From the NCBI RefSeq assembly GCF_029478665.1, contig NZ_JARPQB010000020.1:1-64000 (forward strand): a DNA stretch of 64,000 bases, read 5' to 3'. The notes under the pieces were generated by a model. That model was not told the DNA's origin and made no database searches. It saw nothing but the letters and a program-made list of their open reading frames with translations. This DNA comes from Pseudomonas entomophila (lineage in GTDB: Bacteria > Pseudomonadota > Gammaproteobacteria > Pseudomonadales > Pseudomonadaceae). Positions 25,998-35,227 of the stretch are shown piece by piece. How positions within the stretch are numbered: position 1 is the first letter of the stretch; the number at the start of each line of letters is the position of its first letter. Both the position numbers and the translations under genes were made by a program.

Positions 25998-27488
25998 TCA
26001 TCGTGTTGTGTCTGCCAACCCCAACCAGGCGCGCAACACCCCATAGCCACGCCAGGGTCGCCAGCCCTGCGCTGCTTGCGTGGCGGCGCTGGCACTGCTC
26101 ACGCCCAGGGCTTTTTGCAACGCCACATCGCCGGCCGGGAACGCGTCGGGCCAACGCAGTGCGCGCATCGCGATGTACTGGGCCGTCCAGTCGCCGATAC
26201 CGGGCAATGCCCGCAACTGGGCACACGTCGCCGCCACGTCCACGCCAGGGCTCAAGACCAGGCGCCCCTCCTCGACGGCCTCGGCCAAGGCCTTGAGCGC
26301 GGCCTGGCGCTGGCGGGTGATGCCCAGCCGGCCAAGCGCATCGCCACTGGCCCCGACCAGGGCGGCCGGCGTGGGGAACAAGCGGCCCAGGCCTGGAACG
26401 GGGGTTTCGACGGGGACACCGAACGCGGTGGCGAGGCGCGAACCCAGCGTGCGCGCGGCTGCCACAGTGATTTGCTGCCCTAGCACGGCGCGCACCGCCA
26501 GTTCGAAACCGTCCACCGCCCCGGGAACACGCACGCCCTCGCCCAACGGGAACGTGGCGTGCAAGGCGCTGTGAATGGCGAGCGGATCGGCATCCAGGTC
26601 AAAGGCGGCGCGCACGCGGTTGATCACCGTAGGCAGCACGATTGCCAGGGACTCGCTGATCGTGACCAGCACCTGGGCGTGCGCCTCGTCAAAGCGTGCC
26701 CGCAGCCAGCCGGTGTATTCGTGCCTGCCCTTGATAAGGCGTAGGGTGCGCGAGTACTGCATGCCCTCCACACACTCCACCCCAGGTATGGCGCGCAGGC
26801 GCAGGAAACCCAGCATGGCCTCCACGTCATAAGGTGGGCGCCAGCCCAGACGCACGCTGACGCCCTGCCCGCCCGGCGAGGCTTTGGCGCGGCGCAGCGC
26901 ACTCGGGTTCAGGCCGTAGTGCCGGAAAAACGCATCGTTGAACCGACGCACGCTGCCAAACCCGCTGGACAAGGCCACCTGGGTCATTGGCAATTGCGTG
27001 TCGGCGATCAATTGCTTGGCCGCCAGCAACCGTCGCGTCTGGAGGTACTGAAGGGGCGAAACACCAAACTGTGTCTCGAAGATGCGCCGCAGGTGTCGGT
27101 CGCTCACGCCCAGATGGTTGGCGATGGCGACCATCGAGCCCGTGCCCGTCATGCCCAGCAAGGCTTCCGGTTCGTCCATCAGCCGCGCCGCCTGCAGCGC
27201 CAGGATGCGTGACGCGTCCTCGGTGCTCCAGGCGGCCGCACGGGGTGCCAGCTCCGGCCGACAACGCAGGCAGGGCCTGAAGCCTGCCGCTTCGGCCTGG
27301 GCGGCGTGGCGGTAGAAACGGATGTTCTCGCGCCGTGGCGTCTTCACCCGGCACACCGGCCGGCAATAGATACCCGTGCTGGTCACGGCGGCGAAGAAGG
27401 CACCGTCGAAACGGGCATCGTGCGCCTTCATGGCCAGGTAGCAGGCGTCGCTTTCGGGGGGTTCGATGATGTTTGGCATGGATGACAT
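25998..27488 (-). CDS. Ada-AlkA fusion: methylphosphotriester-sensing regulator and 3-methyladenine DNA glycosylase II
   Basis: 496 residues. N-terminal Ada zinc domain with GIYCRPVC and FRPCLRCRPE (four Cys, the first accepting methyl groups). Next comes an AraC-type helix-turn-helix (IANHLGVSDRHLRRIF, then VALSSGFGSVRRFNDAF), an AlkA N-terminal domain (VSVRLGWRPPYD), and a helix-hairpin-helix GPD glycosylase core, LRALPGIGDWTAQYI, with the catalytic Asp in AFPAGDVAL. It both excises alkylated bases and probably activates the adaptive response. ATG at 27488 is chosen; ATG at 27479 is an equally reasonable start. Confidence 0.9.
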   Translation of the reverse strand: MSSMPNIIEPPESDACYLAMKAHDARFDGAFFAAVTSTGIYCRPVCRVKTPRRENIRFYRHAAQAEAAGFRPCLRCRPELAPRAAAWSTEDASRILALQAARLMDEPEALLGMTGTGSMVAIANHLGVSDRHLRRIFETQFGVSPLQYLQTRRLLAAKQLIADTQLPMTQVALSSGFGSVRRFNDAFFRHYGLNPSALRRAKASPGGQGVSVRLGWRPPYDVEAMLGFLRLRAIPGVECVEGMQYSRTLRLIKGRHEYTGWLRARFDEAHAQVLVTISESLAIVLPTVINRVRAAFDLDADPLAIHSALHATFPLGEGVRVPGAVDGFELAVRAVLGQQITVAAARTLGSRLATAFGVPVETPVPGLGRLFPTPAALVGASGDALGRLGITRQRQAALKALAEAVEEGRLVLSPGVDVAATCAQLRALPGIGDWTAQYIAMRALRWPDAFPAGDVALQKALGVSSASAATQAAQGWRPWRGYGVLRAWLGLADTTR

Positions 27489-27566
27489 CCTATGCCTTGG
27501 GCAGGGATGAGGCTCGCCATTTTCGGACATCCGCTCTGCCACTTCGCTACCTCGGCGGAGGACGGC

Positions 27567-27595
27567 AAAAATCCGATGCCTTGCGGCATCGGATT
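27567..27595 (-). terminator. Rho-independent terminator of the chitinase gene
   Basis: On the minus strand, an 11-bp perfect stem (aatccgatgcc / ggcatcggatt, loop gcaa) is followed directly by a run of T. It lies about 75 bases after the chitinase stop. Confidence 0.85.
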
Positions 27596-27668
27596 CCGAT
27601 TGATTGGCCTCGACAATCAAATCCGTGGCACACCCGGCAAGTCTGCCGGATGTCGCCGTGATCGCGTG

Positions 27669-28724
27669 TTACCCAGCCGTCTGCGCTTGCAGCTCATCCT
27701 GCGTGGCGCCAGCCAGGTTGCTGCCGCTGGTCAACGGCCCGTAGCGCCGGCTGAACTCCTGGTTGTAGGGCACGTGGTTCTTGTTCACCCCGCTGTCCCA
27801 GTTGACCGACCAGGTCATCAGGCCCTTGATCGAAATGCCCTTGGCATACAGCCGCTTGAACGCGTTGGACACCGCCGTTGGGTTGATCACGTAGCCGGTG
27901 GCCGCGGCATCGACGTTGGCCGGCAGGCCGATGACGAACTTGTCGGCCGGGATCTTGGTGAATCCGCGGGTGCCACTGACCAGGCTTTCGGTCATGTAGT
28001 AGAGGAAGTCCTCTTTCATCGCGTCGTTGTTCTGCGCGATCCAGGCGCCCCGGCCGTTGTTGGCCTCCTCGACCCAGAGCCCGTCGCCGCCCTGATTGTA
28101 GAACTGCGGCGCGATGAAGTCGTAGTAGCCTTCCAGCGCCTTCAAGTAGGGCACGTAGCGGCCGGCGGCGGTCAGGTAGGGGAACTCCGGCGCCATGCTG
28201 ATGATGAAGTGCTTGCCCTCGGCGGCGTAGTGGTCCTTGACCAGTTTCAGCGCGGCGGGCAGGACGGTCTTGTTGGCAGCGAAGTCAATCGCGCTCTGTT
28301 CAAGGTCGATGTCCAGCCCATCGAAGCCGTAGGTTTCCACCAGGCGGATGATCTCATTGGCCAGTGGCTGTTCGTGGCCCGGGTTCAGCGCGATATGCGC
28401 ATCGGCGCCCCCCAGGGACATCAGCACCGCCCTGCCCTGGCTGTTCAGCACGCCCACCTGGCGGCGGAACTCGGCGTCGGACAGGTTGTAGGGCTTGAAG
28501 GTCGGAATACCGCTGCCCTTCATGAAGGCCACAGCCACCACGTTGTAGTCCCGTGGCACATCCTCCAGGCTCATGTTGGCGAACTGACCGCGCTGGTAGC
28601 CATCGGCGGGGCCGGCCGGCCAGTTGTGCCAGTAGCCCATGAGGATCTTCTTGCCGGCCAGGCTTGGCATTTTCGAGGCGGCATCCTCCGCCGTTTTCAG
28701 TTGGGTGAAGTCAAACGTAGACAT
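27669..28724 (-). CDS. Chitinase, glycoside hydrolase family 18, without signal peptide
   Basis: 351 residues. The core YWHNW opening strand, SLGG at 103-106 and FDGLDIDLE at 134-142 give the DxxDxDxE motif with E142 as catalytic acid; YDFIAPQFYN and LMTWSVNWD complete the TIM barrel. It hydrolyses chitin. No Sec or Tat signal precedes the catalytic domain, which starts near residue 20. The neighbouring LPMO also lacks one. P. aeruginosa ChiC is a known precedent of a leaderless secreted chitinase. 37 bp separate it from the LPMO gene, so one operon is likely. Confidence 0.88.
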   Translation of the reverse strand: MSTFDFTQLKTAEDAASKMPSLAGKKILMGYWHNWPAGPADGYQRGQFANMSLEDVPRDYNVVAVAFMKGSGIPTFKPYNLSDAEFRRQVGVLNSQGRAVLMSLGGADAHIALNPGHEQPLANEIIRLVETYGFDGLDIDLEQSAIDFAANKTVLPAALKLVKDHYAAEGKHFIISMAPEFPYLTAAGRYVPYLKALEGYYDFIAPQFYNQGGDGLWVEEANNGRGAWIAQNNDAMKEDFLYYMTESLVSGTRGFTKIPADKFVIGLPANVDAAATGYVINPTAVSNAFKRLYAKGISIKGLMTWSVNWDSGVNKNHVPYNQEFSRRYGPLTSGSNLAGATQDELQAQTAG

Positions 28725-28761
28725 GTTCTAGTCCTTCAGAACGTGTGGAATATCCGCCGGC

Positions 28762-29397
28762 TTACTGGAAGTCGACGTCGAAGGCCTGATAGAAGGCGTT
28801 GCCGGTGTTGGCCACGATCCACATCAGCACGATCACATGACGACCCTTCTTGTTCGAAGGCAGCTTCACTTCATGATCGATCTTGGCCTTCAACTCGCCG
28901 GCATGGCTGTAGTACGGCACCTGCGGGTAGAAGTCTTCGGCGAACGGCTTGGCTTCCAGCTGGGCGCGGGTGATGCGCTGTTTCGGGTCCCAGCCGTCCT
29001 TGGTGATCAGCCAGCGATAGCCACGGGTGGTGTGCGGCGCGGTGTACACCCAGTTCACCTTGAATACCTGGCCTGGGTCGACATTGAGCAGCGGCCAGGT
29101 GAAGGCGCGGTTGAGCTTCTTGCTCATTTCCTCGTCGGTGAAGTTGACGCAGTCACGGGCGTCGGCCTTGCCGCCGCTGAGGATGTAGCCGTCGGCGGGT
29201 GGCGCGACGCTTGGGCTGTCGGTCTCGAACGGCGCCGGGAACGGGCCGGCGACCAGGGCCGGGAAGTTCTTGCCGCCTTCCATCTCGTTGACCTGCCAGC
29301 CACCGAGCAGGCCGAGGTCGATGGCGACGGCGCCGCGGGAGGCCGGGGACATGACGCGGCCGTGACGAAGTGGGGATTGCGATTGTGGTTGGTTCAT
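28762..29397 (-). CDS. AA10 lytic polysaccharide monooxygenase (chitin-binding), atypical N terminus
   Basis: 211 residues. The chitin-active LPMO fold: HGRVMSPASR (H12), TAPHTTRGYRWLITKDGWD (H122 of the copper brace) and AFYQAFDVDF at the C terminus. Active LPMOs need the first His to be the amino terminus after signal cleavage. Here only MNQPQSQSPLR precedes it, far too short for a signal peptide. Either an unknown protease trims after R11 or the enzyme binds chitin without standard copper chemistry. It oxidatively loosens chitin for the adjacent chitinase. Confidence 0.85.
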   Translation of the reverse strand: MNQPQSQSPLRHGRVMSPASRGAVAIDLGLLGGWQVNEMEGGKNFPALVAGPFPAPFETDSPSVAPPADGYILSGGKADARDCVNFTDEEMSKKLNRAFTWPLLNVDPGQVFKVNWVYTAPHTTRGYRWLITKDGWDPKQRITRAQLEAKPFAEDFYPQVPYYSHAGELKAKIDHEVKLPSNKKGRHVIVLMWIVANTGNAFYQAFDVDFQ

Positions 29398-29724
29398 CGT
29401 TGTAGCTCCATTTGGTTTGAGAACTCTCCGTTTCCAGCGGAGAGGCCTTCAAACTAACCGAGCTGGATTTTCTGTCCACGGGGCCATTTTTCGTTCTGGG
29501 GGACGTGGGAGCAGGAAATTCCCGCAAATACTGGATGAATATACAGTGCATCCGTATTTTGCTCACTCTACCTGGGGCGGAAGTCCTACACGTACAGGCG
29601 GCGCTTATCTGTTGGTTGCATACCCTGAGCGTGCCTATCCAGAGCGCTTTATCAAGAATTTACGAAAGCAGGCGGTAACTCGACGGCAACTTGATACGCG
29701 AATCCATACCCTGTTAACGCCCCC
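29398..29724. other. Intergenic, no gene seen
   Basis: The first 327 bases of the LPMO-GS divergent region hold no supported gene. Open frames seen lack start signals. The LPMO promoter should be here. Confidence 0.4.
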
Positions 29725-29812
29725 TGTAGGAGCCGGCTTTGCCGGCGAAGCAGACAACACGGTGGCTGGCACCGGCACAGCCGGTGTTCGCCGGCAAAGC
29801 CGGCTCCTACAG
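29725..29812. repeat. REPIN, class gtaggagccggctttgccgg
   Basis: Inverted pair tgtaggagccggctttgccggcgaa and ttcgccggcaaagccggctcctaca around a smaller inner palindrome (ggcaccggcacagccgg). It lies 68 bp ahead of the GS-like gene. Confidence 0.85.
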
Positions 29813-29880
29813 AAGCACTGCGCAAAGGCCTCCATCGCCTTGTGCGCCACACGGATGATTCATAAACCGCCGAGACTTGT

Positions 29881-31227
29881 ATGAACCCCCTTGAACGCCA
29901 GCTCAGGCAACAGGGCATCACCGAGGTCGAATGCATGATCAGCGACTTCACCGGCATTGCCCGCGGCAAGATCGCTTCCACCACCAGGTTCCTCGAGGAA
30001 GGCGGCATGCGCCTGCCGGAAAGCGTGCTGCTGCAGACGGTGACCGGCGACTTCGTCGACGACCCGATCTTCTATGCGCTGCTGGATGAGGCCGGCGTCG
30101 ACATGTTCTGCCGCCCGGCTGCGCAGGCTGTCTACGTATTGCCCTGGCTCACGGAGCCGACCGCGATGGTCATCCACGACACCTTCGACCGCTACGGCAA
30201 GCCCATCGAACTGTCACCGCGCAATGTGCTCAAGCGCGTGCTCGGCCTGTACGCCGACAAGGGCTGGAAGCCGGTCGTCGCGCCGGAGCTCGAGTTCTAC
30301 CTGACCCGGCGCAGCCACGATCCCGACCTGCCGCTCGAGGCCCCTGACGGCCGCTCGGGCCGGGCCGAACGTGGTCGCCAGAGTTACTCCATCGATGCGG
30401 CCAACGAATTCGCCCCCTTGTTCGAGGACCTCTATCTCTGGTGCGAAGCCCAAGGGCTGGACCTGGACACCCTGATCCACGAAGGTGGCCCCGCGCAGAT
30501 GGAAATCAACTTCCGCCACGGCGACCCGCTGCGCCTGGCCGACCAGCTCATCGTGTTCAAGCGCTCGCTGCACGAAGCCGCGATCCGGCACGGTGTCGGC
30601 GCGACCTTCATGGCCAAGCCAATCGCCCATGAGCCCGGCAGCGCGATGCATATCCACCAGAGCGTGCTGGACATGGCCACCGGCGGCAATCTCTTCGCCG
30701 GGGCGGATGGCGCCATGAGCGAACGCTTCCTGCACTACATCGGCGGCCTGCAACGTTACTTGCCGAACGTGCTGCCGCTGTTCGCGCCCAACGTCAATTC
30801 CTTCCGCCGTTTCCTCGCGGACAGCTGCGCCCCGGTGAACGTCGAATGGGGCACCGAGAACCGTACCGTCGGGCTGCGCGTACCCGCGTCCGCACCTACG
30901 GCGATGCGCGTGGAAAACCGCCTGCCCGGCGCTGACGCCAACCCTTACCTGGCGTTGGCCGCCAGCCTGCTGTGCGGTTACCTCGGCATGCTCGAACAGG
31001 TCAGCCCAAGCGCCCCCGTGCAAGGCCGCGCCTACGACCACCACGGCCTGCGCCTGCCGCAAACGCTCGAGGAGGCACTGGCCCGAATGGAGCATTGCGA
31101 GGTACTCAGGGAGTACCTCGGAGAGCGCTTCGTGCAAGGTTACATCGCGGTGAAACGCACCGAGCACAGGCATTACCGGCAAGTGATCAGCGCCTGGGAG
31201 CGCGAGTTTCTCCAGCTCAGTGTCTGA
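29881..31227 (+). CDS. Glutamine-synthetase-family enzyme, probably gamma-glutamylpolyamine synthetase (PuuA/SpuI-like)
   Basis: 448 residues, the length of this branch. The N-terminal beta-grasp segment includes ECMISDFTGIARGK. The catalytic domain shows APELEFYL, PAQMEINFRHG, GSAMHIHQS (ATP/metal His region), NSFRRF and the closing ENRLPGADANPYLALAA. ATP-dependent ligation of glutamate to an amine such as putrescine or an alkanolamine is the family activity; the exact amine is not readable. No partner oxidase is adjacent, though a DadA-like oxidase lies at 46083. It is convergent with the RNase T2 gene, 4 bp apart. Confidence 0.82.
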   Translation: MNPLERQLRQQGITEVECMISDFTGIARGKIASTTRFLEEGGMRLPESVLLQTVTGDFVDDPIFYALLDEAGVDMFCRPAAQAVYVLPWLTEPTAMVIHDTFDRYGKPIELSPRNVLKRVLGLYADKGWKPVVAPELEFYLTRRSHDPDLPLEAPDGRSGRAERGRQSYSIDAANEFAPLFEDLYLWCEAQGLDLDTLIHEGGPAQMEINFRHGDPLRLADQLIVFKRSLHEAAIRHGVGATFMAKPIAHEPGSAMHIHQSVLDMATGGNLFAGADGAMSERFLHYIGGLQRYLPNVLPLFAPNVNSFRRFLADSCAPVNVEWGTENRTVGLRVPASAPTAMRVENRLPGADANPYLALAASLLCGYLGMLEQVSPSAPVQGRAYDHHGLRLPQTLEEALARMEHCEVLREYLGERFVQGYIAVKRTEHRHYRQVISAWEREFLQLSV

Positions 31228-31231
31228 ACGC

Positions 31232-32002
31232 TCACTGATAGGGCGACCGGACCTTGATCTGCTGGTTGTCGGGGGTCCCGCCTGCCGGGCATGGCATGGG
31301 CGCGAGCTGCTTGTCGAGGCAGATCCAGAGCTCCTTCAAGCGGTTGCCCGAGCCCACCGAAACCCGCAGGCTCTGCGCGGGCAGCGCCGGGTTGCGCGAC
31401 AGGAAGGCCTGCTTGATCGTGCTCACCTTGGTTTCCACCAACTGGTTCGGGCCAGGGTCGCTGCCCAGCATCTCTTGCGTGGTGGGGCGGCGCAGCGTGT
31501 CGTACACCCGCTGGATATCGGCGAAATAGCGATCGGGGGACGACCAGCCACAGGTGCCATGGGCCTGCCATTCGTTCTGCATCAGGTCCGCGCCCGGCAT
31601 CATGCACAGGTGCTGCTTGACCAACGCGGCCGGCAGCGAGCCGACGCTCTGGCAGTTGCGCGGATGATCCCGGTCGGACCGGGCGTAGCCATTCTGCGGC
31701 CACAGCCCATGCACCACCCATTCGAAACGGTTGCCGGAGAAACACTGGAAGGCGTGCTTCTCACGTTGCGCCTTGGGCTTGTTGCGCTGGGCCTCGCAGT
31801 GCTCCGGCGACCAGGACAGCACCAGGGCCAGGTAGTCCGTGGGCAGGTCCTTGTTGACGTAGTCCACCGGGCGCGCCGGCGCGGGCTCCACGGTATCGGG
31901 CAATGCGCAGACTTCCTCGGCGCCGGCTTGGCTGGCAAACGCTGCCAGTGCCCCCCAAAGCAGCGCGTTCATCCAGGCCGAACGCAATGATTGGCTTGCC
32001 AT
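31232..32002 (-). CDS. Ribonuclease T2, secreted
   Basis: A 256-residue precursor with a Sec signal (LLWGALAAFASQAGA, cleavage near 28). CAS I FEWVVHGLWPQNG and CAS II NEWQAHGTCGW supply the two catalytic His residues, and several Cys pairs are present. It cleaves RNA in the periplasm or outside, like RNase I. ATG at 32000-32002 follows aaggagttgaac; the long in-frame extension upstream is not plausible. Confidence 0.9.
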   Translation of the reverse strand: MASQSLRSAWMNALLWGALAAFASQAGAEEVCALPDTVEPAPARPVDYVNKDLPTDYLALVLSWSPEHCEAQRNKPKAQREKHAFQCFSGNRFEWVVHGLWPQNGYARSDRDHPRNCQSVGSLPAALVKQHLCMMPGADLMQNEWQAHGTCGWSSPDRYFADIQRVYDTLRRPTTQEMLGSDPGPNQLVETKVSTIKQAFLSRNPALPAQSLRVSVGSGNRLKELWICLDKQLAPMPCPAGGTPDNQQIKVRSPYQ

Positions 32003-32201
32003 GTTCAACTCCTTGTCGGGTTCGATGCGCTCCATGCGCGGGTGTGCTGGGTACCAGCCAGGCGATGGTGTACCTCGAATGTGACGATTCGTCAGTGGCT
32101 GGTCGGTTGGTGCTGGCCAGCCAGCGGCCAGGGCGAAGTATAATCGCGCGCTTCGCTGCCCTCGGGTACAGTCTTCACCCGCCTCTTCTCGATCACAGAA
32201 C

Positions 32202-32375
32202 ATGAACCGTCGCAAAAAGATCAACCAGCTGTTGAAAGCCCACGCCAAGAAGGCCAGCGCCAAGCTGGCGCCGAAAAACCGCAACACCTACATTTCCAAG
32301 GCCGACCGGGCGAAGCTGGCTGCCGAGGCCAGCCAACAGGCCGAGCCGACCCCCGAGACACCGGCACAGCCCTGA
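32202..32375 (+). CDS. DUF2986 family small basic protein
   Basis: 57 residues, MNRRKKINQLLKAHAKKA then KLAPKNRNTYISKADRAKL, the DUF2986 signature. It is strongly basic, so nucleic-acid or ribosome association is possible. Upstream, a typical short gap follows the RNase T2 promoter. The VOC gene begins 28 bp after its stop and may be cotranscribed. Confidence 0.8.
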   Translation: MNRRKKINQLLKAHAKKASAKLAPKNRNTYISKADRAKLAAEASQQAEPTPETPAQP

Positions 32376-32402
32376 GCGCAGCCACAGCTGGAGAGCGATG
32401 CG

Positions 32403-32864
32403 ATGGACCTGAAGTTCAGCCATGTCGATGTGCTGGTCAGCGACCTTGAGGCCGCCTGCGACTACTACGCCCAGGTACTGGGCGCTCGAATCTCCAGGAC
32501 ACTGGTGTGGGAGCGCGGCGGCCTGCACGTGCGCTACGCGATCGCCCTGCTCGGCGCGGAGCGCTTCATGCTGGTCCAGCCGCTGGCGGGCAACCTGAAG
32601 GAGCTGCTGGATGCCCACGGCGAAGGCATGATCTACCGCCACTGCTATGCCACGCCGGACATCGAGCAAGCCTATGACCAATTGGTGGCCAACGGCGTGC
32701 AGCCCGAGGACGAGAACGGCAACCCGCTGGCCCGCGAGCACCTGCAGTCGCCTGCCGGTGCGCGGATCATCTGGCTGCCGAAACGCTTCGGGCACTTCTC
32801 GATCGAGATCCTCGAGGCGCAGGCGCTCGAGGCCTTCATCGAAGAGGCGTTCCGCGCACCGTAG
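32403..32864 (+). CDS. VOC-family protein
   Basis: 153 residues. KFSHVDVLVSDLEAACDYYAQVLGARI opens the first half; HFSIEILEA near the end supplies a His and Glu of the metal-site type. A small-molecule lyase, isomerase or binding protein. It ends 4 bp before the stop of the convergent MipA gene. Confidence 0.8.
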   Translation: MDLKFSHVDVLVSDLEAACDYYAQVLGARISRTLVWERGGLHVRYAIALLGAERFMLVQPLAGNLKELLDAHGEGMIYRHCYATPDIEQAYDQLVANGVQPEDENGNPLAREHLQSPAGARIIWLPKRFGHFSIEILEAQALEAFIEEAFRAP

Positions 32865-32867
32865 GTA

Positions 32868-33695
32868 TCAGAACGCGTACTGCACACCGAAGGTCGACGT
32901 CACCGGTGTGTCCTGGCGAATGATCGGGCTCTTGCGCACCTGGTCGGTGTAGTGCATGACATTCACGCTGGCGATGGTCGACCAGTGCTGGTCGAACTGG
33001 TGCATCCACGCCAGTTCGCTGGAGTAGGCGTAGATGCCCTGGTCCGCCTTGAAGCGCTCGAACACGGTGTTCTCGCTTTGCTGGGCGGTGACGCCGAAGT
33101 AGGTCTGGTTGTACTTCGCCTGGCCCGCATGGCCGTTCAGGCTCAGGGTGACGGTGTCCCGGTCGCTCTGGTGCAGGGTGCTCAACAAGCCAAACTGATA
33201 GCGGTCGCCGCGCTTGTAGCCACCGGTACGCAATTCAGCCTCGGCGGTGACCGCCAGCCACGGCAGGAGCTGCTGCGACAGGTTGATGTCGACCACCGTC
33301 GCGCCGCCCACCGCGCCCATCCCCTTCAGCCTGTCCGAGCCATTGCGGTACTTGCTGTCGCCGTCGGCGCGACCGAAGTCGTAGCCGAGCGCGGCACTGG
33401 CGCTGAAACCATTGTCGGACTGGTACTGCACGCCCACGCCCGACAGGCTGTCGGCGAAGAAGATGCCGCGCTGGACGGTGACCGACGGCAGCAAGTGGCC
33501 CTGGCTGCCCTTGGCGCCGAAGTAGCGCGGCGCGGTGTGCAGGGCGAAGCCTGCGGTTACCTTGGTTTCGTCTCCCCAGATGCTGTCCAGCGCGCTCTTT
33601 TCATTCGCGCCGGCCTGGGTCGATGCCAGGAGCGCGTTGAAGGCGAACGAGGCGCCGAGGACTTTCCTGATGGACTTGGATTCGAACATGTTCAT
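32868..33695 (-). CDS. MipA/OmpV-family outer-membrane protein
   Basis: A 275-residue precursor. The signal sequence ends near TQAGANEKS. The body alternates amphipathic strands (SVTVQRGIFFADSLSGVGVQYQ, TVTLSLNGHAGQAKY) and ends in VQYAF, with the terminal Phe of beta-barrels. Family members scaffold murein synthetases or act as envelope stress porins. MNMF versus MF start cannot be decided. Confidence 0.85.
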   Translation of the reverse strand: MNMFESKSIRKVLGASFAFNALLASTQAGANEKSALDSIWGDETKVTAGFALHTAPRYFGAKGSQGHLLPSVTVQRGIFFADSLSGVGVQYQSDNGFSASAALGYDFGRADGDSKYRNGSDRLKGMGAVGGATVVDINLSQQLLPWLAVTAEAELRTGGYKRGDRYQFGLLSTLHQSDRDTVTLSLNGHAGQAKYNQTYFGVTAQQSENTVFERFKADQGIYAYSSELAWMHQFDQHWSTIASVNVMHYTDQVRKSPIIRQDTPVTSTFGVQYAF

Positions 33696-33821
33696 GACTC
33701 GCTAGTGTGTATGGGGAACATGCTAGCGAGGGAGGTTCAACGTTCTTTTCAGGGTTTATCAAGTTTCTGTGAAGATGGATGAATGGCTTCGTCCTGCAGG
33801 CGAATGGCATTGCACCGTGTG

Positions 33822-33855
33822 CGCCTGGTTCGCCAGCAAGGCTGGCTCCTACAGG
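33822..33855. repeat. Single REP, class gccggc
   Basis: ttcgccagcaaggctggctcctacagg forms one REP hairpin immediately after the quinone reductase stop (minus strand), where it may serve as 3' end structure. Confidence 0.7.
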
Positions 33856-34565
33856 TCAGGTCGAGCCACATTGGGCTTCAAAGTGGCATCGAAATCATCC
33901 AGGGACGGGAACACCAGCGGCGCCCGCTCATCGAGCGTCAACAGGTGCCGGCGGTACTGCGCCAGGTACTGCAGGCGCGCCTCTTCGCTGATGTAGGGCA
34001 CATGGAACGCCACGAACGGCGGCAGCACCGCCAGCCCGACATAACCCAGCACACCGCGCTGGATCGGCCGCAGCAAGGTATCGAGTTCACCATGCACGGC
34101 ATCCGGCCCGAACATGTGCGCCTGCCCGCCCAGGGAGAAACTCAGCATCGCCCGCTTGCCCTTGAGACCGCCACGGTCGTAGATGCGCGTACCGCCATAG
34201 CAGTAGCCCGAAACGAACACCCGGTCGATCCAGCCCTTGAGGATGGCCGGCATGCTGAACCAGTAAATCGGGAAGTTGAGGATGATCAGGTCGGCCCAGC
34301 GAATCTTGTCCAGCTCGGCGGCGATATCGGCCGCCAGGGTGCCGTTCTTCACCGCGTGGCGCTGCTCCAGGGCATAGACCAGGTAATCGGCGTTGGCGCG
34401 CTGCTGGAAGTCCTCGGCGCTGGCGACCGGGTTGAAGCCCATGGCGTAAAGGTCCGACACCTGCACGGCGTGGCCCTGGCCCTCCAACACCTCCACCGCC
34501 AGCCGGGCCATGGCGCTGCTGAAGGATTGCGGTTCGTGATGGGCGTGGACGATCAGGACATTCAT
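33849..34565 (-). CDS. NAD(P)H quinone dehydrogenase, flavodoxin fold (NQO1/MdaB-like)
   Basis: 238 residues. MNVLIVHAHHEPQSFSSAM is the flavin phosphate loop; ILNFPIYWFSMPAILKGWIDRVF is the family hallmark and GGLKGKRAMLSFSLGG the second flavin loop. It likely reduces quinones by two electrons. It begins inside the stop of the upstream unknown gene (ATGA overlap), so they share a transcript. Confidence 0.87.
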   Translation of the reverse strand: MNVLIVHAHHEPQSFSSAMARLAVEVLEGQGHAVQVSDLYAMGFNPVASAEDFQQRANADYLVYALEQRHAVKNGTLAADIAAELDKIRWADLIILNFPIYWFSMPAILKGWIDRVFVSGYCYGGTRIYDRGGLKGKRAMLSFSLGGQAHMFGPDAVHGELDTLLRPIQRGVLGYVGLAVLPPFVAFHVPYISEEARLQYLAQYRRHLLTLDERAPLVFPSLDDFDATLKPNVARPDL

Positions 34566-35077
34566 TGCGACTCCATCGGCTCAGGGGTGAATGCCAGCAG
34601 CTTGACGCCGTTGTACTTGAGGAAGAAGGCATCGGCCTGGCGCGCCACATCGCGGTAACGGCCCGTGAGGGCCAAGCGCATCATGTCCAGCTGCAGCTGC
34701 TCCTGGTCGATCATGTAGTCCAGGAAGCGCTGCGCATCGCCGGGGCCGATGGCGCGCAGGGCTTGCAGCCAGGCCATGTACTTGACGGTCTTGCGATAGA
34801 CGACGCGCAGCAGCAGGCCTTGCAGGGGCCGGGGGACCGAGGTCAGCAGCCAGGACTTGAACCGTGTCAGCACGCCGGGCGTGGTGTCCAGCCCCCAGAG
34901 GTCGGCTGCGGCCTGGTAGCGCGGCTGGTTGAAGATCTCGAGGTCGGCGTAGGTGTTCCAGAATGGGTGCGCCTGCTCGCCTTGCAGGCGCGAGGCCATG
35001 CGCCGGACGGCGGCCAGGGCGAAGGCGCGGTTGGCCAGTTCATGGCGAAAGCCCTTGAGAAACTTGGGGGATGGCAT
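34562..35077 (-). CDS. Helical protein of unknown function, coupled to the quinone reductase
   Basis: 171 residues, largely alpha-helical and basic (KFLKGFRHELANRAFALAAVRRMASRL; VYRKTVKYMAWLQAL). No family or signal is recognised. ATG at 35075-35077 is preferred over upstream ones, which run into the REPIN. A four-base overlap with the quinone reductase gene links their translation. Confidence 0.6.
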   Translation of the reverse strand: MPSPKFLKGFRHELANRAFALAAVRRMASRLQGEQAHPFWNTYADLEIFNQPRYQAAADLWGLDTTPGVLTRFKSWLLTSVPRPLQGLLLRVVYRKTVKYMAWLQALRAIGPGDAQRFLDYMIDQEQLQLDMMRLALTGRYRDVARQADAFFLKYNGVKLLAFTPEPMESQ

Positions 35078-35123
35078 GGAGGGGTCACTTCTCCTCAAAT
35101 TCACAACATTGGAAATCCATACT

Positions 35124-35209
35124 TGTAGGAGCGGCTTCAGCCGCGATGCGGGCATCGCGGTGCCGGGCACCCGCTTTGCGGGTGATCGCGGCTGAAGCCG
35201 CTCCTACAG
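35124..35209. repeat. REPIN, class gtaggagcggcttcagccgc
   Basis: Outer pair tgtaggagcggcttcagccgcgat / atcgcggctgaagccgctcctaca. The interior has gggcatcgcggtgccgggcacccgc. It separates the aau-type operon end from the unknown gene. Confidence 0.85.
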
Positions 35210-35227
35210 AGATTGTTGGTTCGCAGG

